Positions 11,225 to 18,639 of a stretch of 64,000 nt of DNA are shown one piece after another (position 1 is the first letter of the stretch; each line of letters opens with the position of its first letter). The translations under genes were made by a program, and so were the position numbers. The notes under the pieces were generated by a model. The model ran no database searches. It saw nothing but the letters and a program-made list of their open reading frames with translations, and was not told the DNA's origin. The stretch covers positions 194,653-258,652 of the forward strand of contig NW_003314361.1 in the NCBI RefSeq assembly GCF_000143415.4, given 5' to 3'. The DNA is from Selaginella moellendorffii (lineage: Eukaryota; Streptophyta; Lycopodiopsida; Selaginellales; Selaginellaceae).

Positions 11225-12600
11225 TCAATCGCCAGCGGCAGACAAAAATGCTTTGGTCGTCGTCCTCGTCGTCCTCGTCGTTGTCCTCGCCGTCGCCACC
11301 GTCGACTCAGTGGATTCGGCACGTCTCTCCTTCTCGGTCTCCACCAGAGCTGCTAAACAAGCGACGCCATCGCCAAGTTGGTTCGCCCAGCACATAAGGA
11401 AGAAAGCTTTCCTGGAAGCCGCCTGGAGAAGCTTGCTCTCCTTCTTGGTGTCGACCATCTTGAGCTTCTTGGACTCGTCGATGGAGGCTTCCAGCATTCG
11501 TTGGAGATCTGCCAAGGCACGTACCACCGCGGGCCTTCCAATCCGGAGAAGTGCCGCTGTATCATCGCAGAGCAACAGACTGAGCTGGCTGCCACCCGCG
11601 TGCCTGAAAGCCGGCGAGCACACGGCCTCGGAGCAGTAGCATATCACCTCGGTGACCGTCTCGGGTTGAGCCGACTGCGATAGAACTTTGGACGTCGCTA
11701 GCAAATCCATGGCCGCGTCCAGCGGACTGTCCTTCCACTCGCCATTGTAAAGCCGCATCACGAAGCAGTAGCTGTAAAGGAGATCGATGAGGTGCACCGG
11801 GAGTAGCGGCGAAGGATCAAGTTTAGAGAGGTGACTTAGCGGCGGTAGAGCTTGCGATGGAGGAAGAGGAGCTTCGCTAGTACTCTCTTGTTCGTCGTTG
11901 CTCGTCGAGTCGAGCGGTTGCACGAGGCTGTTACCTTGAGAGCCGAGAGTCAAGGATTTGGCACCCGGTTTTAGCCACCAGGGCTCCCATGGCTCGATAA
12001 GGTGGCACAGCTCTCCGCTTGCCACAGCTCGTTTAAACGCTTTTAGTTCGGCCAAGGATAAATCAGCCACTGTGACCTCGGCTCCTAGGAAGAAGAAAAG
12101 AAAGAGTGAGTGACTGAATCGAAGAACACGCGAAGAACTTACCAGCAATTAATTTCTGCAAAGTCTCGTCCGAGATGGAAGTCTCCTCCTCTTCTGTGCC
12201 ACCATGCCAAGTTAGAAACTCTATCCATCCAGGGAAAAATTTGCTACCAGACCATCGTTAATGGATTCCTTTCCTTCCTCGCTTTGCCTTTGCAATGCTT
12301 GCAGAATTTTTTGCTTCGTCTCCTTGGACACCTCCACATTCTTCATCTCCGCGAGAACGTTGTCGCGAGAGAAGGCTTCCGTGCATTGCACACTGTGGCC
12401 CTGCCCGAAAGAATCAACAGTCACACCAGAAACACCACGATATCCTCACCTTGTAACACTGGAGCGAGCAATAGCGAAGATTGCAGCGGGGGCATGTGTA
12501 ATTCGCGTACTGCTTCTGGCAGCTGCGAGAAGAAAACGAGAATGTAAGCAAAACCGATCGCAAAGACGAGCCCTTACATGCGACACACTAGACGCGCCAT
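11225..12600 (-). CDS. HIT-type zinc finger protein, ZNHIT2-like
   Basis: Five exons (12600-12578, 12522-12450, 12400-12253, 12193-12143, 12084-11225) give 384 aa. The N-terminal HIT finger is complete: VCRICQ, then YTCPRCNLRYCSLQCYK, then GHSVQC, providing the paired Cys/His ligands. A middle block (SISDETLQKL, then EPWEPWWLKP) matches plant ZNHIT2-like proteins. ZNHIT2 of animals binds the R2TP/RUVBL machinery and helps assemble snRNP and other complexes; the same role here is by family. The third intron (12252-12194, 59 bp) is needed to skip an in-frame TAG. A telo-box-like AACCCTAAAACCC lies just upstream at 12614-12626. The start is 101 bp from the divergent oxygenase start. Confidence 0.88.
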
Positions 12601-12613
12601 TTCCTTCCTCAAG

Positions 12614-12626
12614 AACCCTAAAACCC
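12614..12626. promoter_or_regulatory. Telo-box-like element in a divergent promoter
   Basis: AACCCTAAAACCC lies between the divergent starts of the ZNHIT2-like gene (12600, -) and the 2OG oxygenase (12702, +). Telo-boxes (AAACCCTA) are common near starts of plant translation and housekeeping genes. A regulatory role here is inferred from position only. Confidence 0.4.
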
Positions 12627-12701
12627 AAATATGCTGAGAATGGGATTCGAACCCATCAAGTAAAAGCGTTTAAGATAGAGGCAGTTTTTTTAGGTTTTGC
12701 T

Positions 12702-15389
12702 ATGGACTACCAGTCACTACTAAAGGTACTGTGGTCTGCTCTTCCTCGCCGAAAGTGTGCCACGGGAGGCAAGGTTGATGGAAGCAGATTCGCCATGCCC
12801 ACCTCCTTGCGAGTGGAGGGCGCTGGAGATCTCGCCCTCCCTCTCTCCGGCGATGGCTTTCTCAAGCTCAAGGCCGTGGCGCAGCAAGCATCCTATGGAA
12901 AGGGCGAGGAAACCTTGCTCGACACAGACGTGCGCGGCGCATGGCAAGTGGAGGCATCCAAGGTGTGTTGCCCACAGATCCCAGACTTTTTCTCGAAGGT
13001 AGTGCTCGCCATGGCCAGTCCCGTGATCGAGGAGCTGGGGATTGATGCGGCTGCGCTTGGGTTGGACGTGAGACTGTATACGCTGCTGTTGTATGAGCAG
13101 GGTGGACACGTCAAGTTCCACAGGGATACTGAGAAGGAAGATGGCATGTTTGCGACGATGATCTTGCAGCTTCCAACGCAGTCCGGCCACGAGGGCGGTA
13201 AGCTGGAGATTCGTCACGGCAAGAAGAAAAGTGTCACTTTTGATTTCTCTGGTGCTGATTCGAGGACGGGGTACTTCCAGACGGCTTTCTTCTGCGACTG
13301 CGAGCACAAGCTGGCCGAGGTGACGAGCGGGACAAGGCTCTGCCTGGTGTTTAGCCTGGTGCGGAAGTTCATGGATGTGGATGCTTGCAAGGTTCCACAC
13401 TACTTGTCAGCTCTCGGGAGCGTCCAAGGCCAAATGAAAGAATGGACCGAGAATGTGAAAGGCACCTCGTCACCGATCCTCGCAATTCCGCTGGGTCACA
13501 AGTACTCGAAAAACAGCTTGAGCTTTGCGGGGCTCAAGGGACACGACAGGGTTGTGGCGGCGCTTGTGCTGAGCTGCAAAAGCTTTCTCGACGTTTATCT
13601 CTGCATGCTCGTCAAGCAGACGTGCACCTCGAACGTGATTTATAACGTATGCGAGACTGACTTGTACAGTGTGACGAACTGGACAGCGATAGACGATAAA
13701 AAACTCGAGCACTTCACAAGTAGTAGCCTGTCTATAAAGGATCAGGTTGTGAGGGACGAAAGCAACGAGAATGATCCTTTTGGCAACTCACCAGATAAGA
13801 ATGTGACACACTATGGCGACAATGGCAGCTATACAACCTCATTTTATCACACTGCTGCCTTAGTAGTGTGGCCCAAGGATTGCAGAATGGAGGCGCTGTG
13901 CGCAACACAACCAGTCAGATGTGTAGTGAACTGGCTTGAGGAGCAGCACAAGCGTGAGCCTGGCCGGACGAGTGGGGATTTAGAGCGATACGTGGATGCT
14001 CTATCAAACTCCCAGGATACGAGTTTCGATGAAATTCTGCTAGAGTTTTGCATCAAGCACGACTTTCGCGATGCTGCCTTTTCGATCATGAAGAAGTGGG
14101 GGTTGGAGCTCATGGAAACAGCAGCGCAGGATATGGTTGCTACGGTACAAAAGTATGGATGGGATGAATGCTACAGCGGGGTGATTGAGGGGCTCTTGCA
14201 GGAGGAAGATAAGAAGCACGGGATTGTAAGCTTTGCCGAGCATCTGAACGCGAATGGCTTGCAGGAGGCGGGTGTATTTTTTGCACAGAAGCTCTTGGCG
14301 GAGGAGAGAGTCTGCGAGAGCAGCTTGTTCTTGGCACGTTTGCTGGGCTTCTTCGTCAAGTGTGGACGTGAAGATGATGCATGGAAGATTTTGGGTGTCG
14401 CACCCCCGCTTCCAAATAGTTGCTTAGTCCAGGTAGTCAAAAAGTGGGGAGAGACGAGCTTTCCTCGCATCGAAGAGTTCTGGGAGAAGACATTGACAGA
14501 GCAAGAGGTTTTGTGGAAGCGAGAAGCAGAGAAGCCCAATGGAGGATATGAGTCTATTTCCAGCGAAACAAAAAAGATGGAAAAGCTGGCTGCACTCCAG
14601 CAGGAAGGAAGGAGAAGTTTTCTGAGAAGGGTCGCGGCATTTGTTGTGGAGCTCGAGTGTCGAGGGTGTCACGATGCTGCAATGGCCTTGGCAAAGAAGA
14701 GATTCATCAAGGATATTGACTTCGAACAAATCTATGGCGGGCTAAGGGAAATCGAGAGTGCGGATGCGCTTGTGTTGCTCTTGGGTCTGGACGAGAAGTT
14801 TCATAACACTGTGAAGAAAGTGAATGACCAGGGGCTAAGAGATACTGTGGTGGAAGTGAAAAAAGCAGCAGGGCTGTTTGGCTTGAAGAAGGATGAAAAG
14901 ATGACGCAGCTCTTCTCGGAACTTCTGTCACGAGCACTGGTATATGATAGTCACAACAAGGAACTGGCTGAAGTTGCAATTTGGCTGGGCAATGAGGAAA
15001 TGGTGGAGAGTATAGTAAAGCGTGTGAGAAATGGTGATTTTAAACTTTTGGAGAAAGAACCTTTCGAGAAAGAACTTTTGGAGTATGGCAGCTTGTATTG
15101 TAAGAAGACATGGGACGACATTGCTAGCTTGATTAAGATATCCAAGAGATGGGACGATGTTGCTAGAGACGGGTTGAAGAAGGTGATCAATGCTAAAATT
15201 TGCTACTATGAAGGGGTGAGTAGTAGCAATGATGTGGATGAAGATGAAGATGAGGAGGAAGAGAAAAGAAAGAAACGCCGAAAGCTAAACCCAAGGGTTG
15301 AACGTGTTAAGTATGAGCAAAGTAAAGAAAGCTCAGGTTCCGATATCGACAGGCTGCAGAAGCTCTTGGTTGATTTGGATTGTCTCTAG
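12702..15389 (+). CDS. Large intronless 2OG-Fe(II) oxygenase (prolyl-4-hydroxylase fold), unknown substrate
   Basis: Single open frame; from the ATG at 12702 it encodes 895 aa. The frame is open further upstream, but that part is antisense to ZNHIT2, so 12702 (MDYQSLLK) is preferred. Residues about 90-220 carry a double-stranded beta-helix oxygenase: YEQGGHVKFHRDTEKEDG gives the iron-binding H140-x-D142, CEHKLAEVTSGTR gives the distal H202, and a basic residue near 212 can bind 2-oxoglutarate. The remaining 650 or so residues form no domain I recognise and include helical leucine-rich stretches. The tail (about 846-868) is acidic then basic (DEDEDEEEEKRKKRRK), resembling a nuclear localisation signal. 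It probably hydroxylates a protein; the substrate is unknown. Confidence 0.88.
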   Translation: MDYQSLLKVLWSALPRRKCATGGKVDGSRFAMPTSLRVEGAGDLALPLSGDGFLKLKAVAQQASYGKGEETLLDTDVRGAWQVEASKVCCPQIPDFFSKVVLAMASPVIEELGIDAAALGLDVRLYTLLLYEQGGHVKFHRDTEKEDGMFATMILQLPTQSGHEGGKLEIRHGKKKSVTFDFSGADSRTGYFQTAFFCDCEHKLAEVTSGTRLCLVFSLVRKFMDVDACKVPHYLSALGSVQGQMKEWTENVKGTSSPILAIPLGHKYSKNSLSFAGLKGHDRVVAALVLSCKSFLDVYLCMLVKQTCTSNVIYNVCETDLYSVTNWTAIDDKKLEHFTSSSLSIKDQVVRDESNENDPFGNSPDKNVTHYGDNGSYTTSFYHTAALVVWPKDCRMEALCATQPVRCVVNWLEEQHKREPGRTSGDLERYVDALSNSQDTSFDEILLEFCIKHDFRDAAFSIMKKWGLELMETAAQDMVATVQKYGWDECYSGVIEGLLQEEDKKHGIVSFAEHLNANGLQEAGVFFAQKLLAEERVCESSLFLARLLGFFVKCGREDDAWKILGVAPPLPNSCLVQVVKKWGETSFPRIEEFWEKTLTEQEVLWKREAEKPNGGYESISSETKKMEKLAALQQEGRRSFLRRVAAFVVELECRGCHDAAMALAKKRFIKDIDFEQIYGGLREIESADALVLLLGLDEKFHNTVKKVNDQGLRDTVVEVKKAAGLFGLKKDEKMTQLFSELLSRALVYDSHNKELAEVAIWLGNEEMVESIVKRVRNGDFKLLEKEPFEKELLEYGSLYCKKTWDDIASLIKISKRWDDVARDGLKKVINAKICYYEGVSSSNDVDEDEDEEEEKRKKRRKLNPRVERVKYEQSKESSGSDIDRLQKLLVDLDCL

Positions 15390-15601
15390 AAATTGCATTT
15401 GAGTCATATTTTCATTATTTATTACATATAAATAGCCGGAGATAATCGCAGAGATATTGCAGAGTGGAGGCGCTGAGACTGGCTCGAGGAGCATGAGCCT
15501 GGAGCGATAGTTTTCTAAAAACAAGAAAACCTCAATCTTGACACGAGGACTTCTGTATATATAATATGTACACAGCTCAGCTCTATAAGAAACGTAATCT
15601 T

Positions 15602-16296
15602 TTAGAACACAAACGTAGAGCTGGAAGCGGATCTATGAGATTGATCGTCAGTCTTGAGTGCCTCCGTGACTTTAAACTGCGACTCATACTTGAACTGGGA
15701 GGCCCTGCCGACCACAGATTCCAGCACCGGTCGCTCATTAAGAAATGCCAGATCTGTTTTTGTCCACCTGCAAGAAGAGGATACCAAAACATCCATCCAG
15801 TCAAGAAGAAACCTTTCGAGAGGCAACGTTGCGTTACCATGCGGCAGGAGCGGAGCCGACTAGAAGCTCCGAATGAACTTCGGCCTCCGCCTCGCGCCCG
15901 TTGAAAGTCTTGCTCTTGAGGACTTCCTTGTGCGGAGAAAGCTGAAGAATTCTGGCGCACTCGCTCGCCATATGATCATCATCCTGGCTCGAAAAGGTAC
16001 TGCTCTTCTGGATCGTCTTCTTTGCCTGCTAGACAACAGCTTAGGAGTCACGAAACAACGAAAGCCAAACGCTTACGAGGTTCAGTGCTGGCACATTTGG
16101 AGTTCTAGCTTGGGGAGAGCTCTGATCCGCCTTCTTGACACGCCAGTAGGAGTCAATTTCCTCTTTGGTGAGGGACAAGTTTCGCTCAAATCCTGTCCAA
16201 AACATCCCGGCTTCTGAGGACAAGGCGATACGGCAGTAAAAATCACTTACTTTTCTTGGTGCGAGGAGAGTTCCAGCCAGCCATGAGAGACCCCAT
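15602..16296 (-). CDS. Small plant-specific protein with SLTKEEIDxYWR and WWTKxxxAFLNE motifs
   Basis: Four exons with introns of about 60-80 bp. Start MGSLMAGWNSPRTKK at 16296; then RFERNLSLTKEEIDSYWRVK; then ASECARILQLSPHKEVLKSK; last exon WWTKTDLAFLNERPVLESVV, FKYESQFKV and stop at 15602. This matches a family of short uncharacterised land-plant proteins that begin MGSLMAGW and share an LTKEEIxxYWRxKK block and a WWTKSxxAFLNEPP block. Some databases name them after a DNA polymerase epsilon subunit without functional support. Function unknown; no signal peptide or membrane segment seen. Only the second intron uses an acceptor (TTTTGGACAG) deep in an apparent open frame. Confidence 0.8.
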
Positions 16297-16897
16297 CTCT
16301 GAGTTAGATCTCCACTAAGTCAGGAAGGAGCAGTGAAGTGGAATCCCAAAAAAAAACCCTGGTGATGGACAACAGAACCTCGCATTCGATATTTTCCGAT
16401 GCACAGGATAAGCAAAGTATGGCGAATATCCGGCGGCTAGTCGCATGCAGCAGCCGCACTCGTGTCAAGTCCGGAATATCCTGCCTGCACTGTGACAATG
16501 CGGATTTTATATGCCGACCTTATCCGGGTCAAGAGCAACGAAAAGGACGCACAGGTGTGTTGGCTTAGCAGCGCTTCGCCACCTTGGAAAAAATCAAGCT
16601 CAAGAAGCTGTCAGCTCGAATGGGAATAAAAACTTCATGACACAGTCTCTCTCACTGTTTGTTTCCTTTGGGGGACAGCACCTAAAAATCAATGAAGGTT
16701 GGTGGCTACGTGCTAACTTTTCTATCCATCCAGATTATTTCGCAAATGTCTCTCTTCGCTTTGAAAAGTCGTATTTACTGCTTTGCGGTGGTAAGAAAGA
16801 ATGACGTCAATGAGCTGCCATGGCCGTGTTTACTTAGAATCCGCAATTTTTATTTTCTCATGAATCGTTTCAACACTTAATCCCTGTCCGACCCAGT
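16297..16897. other. Intergenic, no gene recognised
   Basis: Lies between the start of the small plant-specific gene and the stop of the P450, both on the minus strand. Short open frames on both strands show no domain; it must hold the promoter of one gene and the 3' UTR of the other. Confidence 0.6.
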
Positions 16898-18470
16898 CTA
16901 GATTGGATTGGAGGTTAGCTTGATGGGAAGGCCCTTGAGTGGTGCTGCCAGTGGAGCCATTTGCACGATCTCGTTCGGGTCACACAAGCTCCACTTGAAC
17001 CTGGTGACAATGTGGTACAAAAACACGCAGTCTTGGACCTTGGCAAGCTCGTAACCGGGGCACATCCGAGGCCCTCCACCGAATGGGATGTACGAGTAAG
17101 GAACCGGGCCCGTGCCGAGGAACCTGTCCGGCTTGAAGCTCTCGGCCTCAGGGAAGAACTTCTCTTTCTTGTTGCTCTGGTACATGGATCCAAACAGCTG
17201 TTTTGACATGGTTTGGAGCACAGATCGGGGTGTGAGAAGAGGAGGATCTAGAAAGATAGAAATGAAGAACGAACCTGCCATCCTTGTGGAACTGTGTAGC
17301 CATCCATCTCAAAGTCCACAATAGCCCGACGAATAACTCCACTGGTGGGTGGCACGAAGCGCATGCCTTCTTGGACCACTCTCCAGGTATACTTCATGCG
17401 CCGGACATCAGCAATGGAAAGTGGCTCTCCAGCCTTTTTGGAAGCAGCAATTTCCAAATGTTCTACAGAGAGAGTGTCAGTCCACGGAGGTCAGTCAATG
17501 ATAGTCAACCTTTACGGAGCTCGTCGTAGCAGGATGGATTCTCCGCGATGTATTTGATGGCTATGCCGAGGGAGCTGGAGCTCGTGTCGTGGCCTCCAAG
17601 AACCAGCATCAGGATGTTTTGCTTGATCTCCTCGTCGGTCATGCCCCGCCCATCTTCGCCCTTGGTGACCAGCAGCACCGACAGGAGATCTTGCTGCGCG
17701 GACGCCTTCCCGCTCTGCAAATCCAGCCGCCGCTGCTCGATCATCCGGTCCAGCTTCGCCATGATCTCCCGGCGGCCAGCCATGGCCTTGGAGAACGCCG
17801 TTCCCGGGAAATCGATTGGGAGCTCGAGCAACGCGTGAAGGACGACGCGGAAGGGATCCAGGAGCTCCTGCTGCTCCTTCTCGTCGGCCACGCTCAGGAA
17901 GAGATCATAGATGACAGCAAAGAGCGCCTCCTTGACGGAGTGATACGCTTTGATCTCACCACCCGCGATCCAATTCTCCTCGACGTGCTTCTGGATCGTA
18001 GCGTGCGTTCTTCCCACGTACCGCTGCAGCGCCTCGGGGCCCAGGAACGCGAGCAGGATGTGGCGGAAGCGCTTGGCCTCGTCGCCCTCCATGAAGAAGA
18101 GCGATCGCTCCCCGACGAGCTTCCTCATGGAGCTGGGCCAGGAGCCACGGACGAGCTTGTTGTGATTGGTGAAGATGAGCTTCAATCCATCGGGGGGATT
18201 CACCACCACCGTGGGCGATCCAAACAGATGGGTCTTGAAAACCGGGCCATACTTCTTCTCCCGCGACTCGAAAAACTCCCACGGCTTGTTGGTCTTCATG
18301 GAATGGAGCAAATGCAGCGTCTCTCCGACAAAGGGGAGTCCCAAACTCCCAGGAGGAAGGGGCTTGGCGTACCTCTTCTGGGTCATCCACCTCCATACCA
18401 AGATGGCCAAGAACACACCAGCCAGTGACACCAAAACTGGCGCCGGATCAAGGATGCTGAACGAATCCAT
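16898..18470 (-). CDS. Cytochrome P450, CYP85 clan (CYP716-like)
   Basis: Three exons (18470-17510, 17462-17275, 17197-16898) give 482 aa, the usual P450 length. An N-terminal membrane anchor (about residues 10-30) is followed by the proline-rich hinge PLPPGSLGLPFVGETL. The I-helix oxygen-binding motif is GGHDTSSS, the K-helix carries EGMRFVPP, and the haem loop is FGGGPRMCPGYELAK with the cysteine thiolate ligand. The haem loop and hinge resemble CYP716 and related CYP85-clan enzymes, which oxidise triterpenoids, sterols or diterpenoid hormones at the ER. The specific substrate cannot be read from sequence. No disabling change seen. Confidence 0.92.
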
Positions 18471-18639
18471 CTCGTTTGAGCTCGAGTCGTCGAAGTGGGT
18501 TTAAGTATTGGCTCGAAAGCTGAGGTACTCACCATTCTCCTCGACTGTTGTAGTTGTTTCTAGTCCACTCCCGCCAACTAGATGTAAATGGTTGACAGAG
18601 GGCTCTCACCTCTAGGCTCTATCATCTTTTCGGCTCGCC

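Larger units (their letters stand above)
7917..12600. repeat. Tandem segmental duplication (two units, offset about 2.7 kb)
   Basis: Unit A runs from about 7917 to 9998 and unit B from about 10655 to 12600. Matching landmarks: CAGCTGCG..AAGCCGGTTTTGCCCAC at 7925 and 10668; CATTTAAGAGCTCGATCGGA at 8079 and 10780; GATCTATCATTTGGTAATTG at 8444 and 11000; then the whole ZNHIT2-like gene. Unit A carries several small deletions relative to unit B. A fragment of another gene (O-fucosyltransferase) sits at the junction. Confidence 0.9.

Noticed and set aside
12222-12240. Apparent frameshift/stop in the intact ZNHIT2-like gene
   Set aside because: A normal 59-bp GT-AG intron (12252-12194) removes the in-frame TAG and restores the frame, and the broken copy has the same layout.
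12261-12701. N-terminal extension of the 2OG oxygenase frame (147 extra codons)
   Set aside because: It is antisense to the ZNHIT2-like exons and has no protein-like composition of its own; the ATG at 12702 gives a normal start.
12632-12704. Complete tRNA gene
   Set aside because: Only the T-arm and a possible acceptor 3' strand fit; no matching 5' acceptor, D-arm or anticodon arm is present.
17589-18428. Plus-strand ORF of 279 codons
   Set aside because: Antisense to the P450 first exon, no domain.
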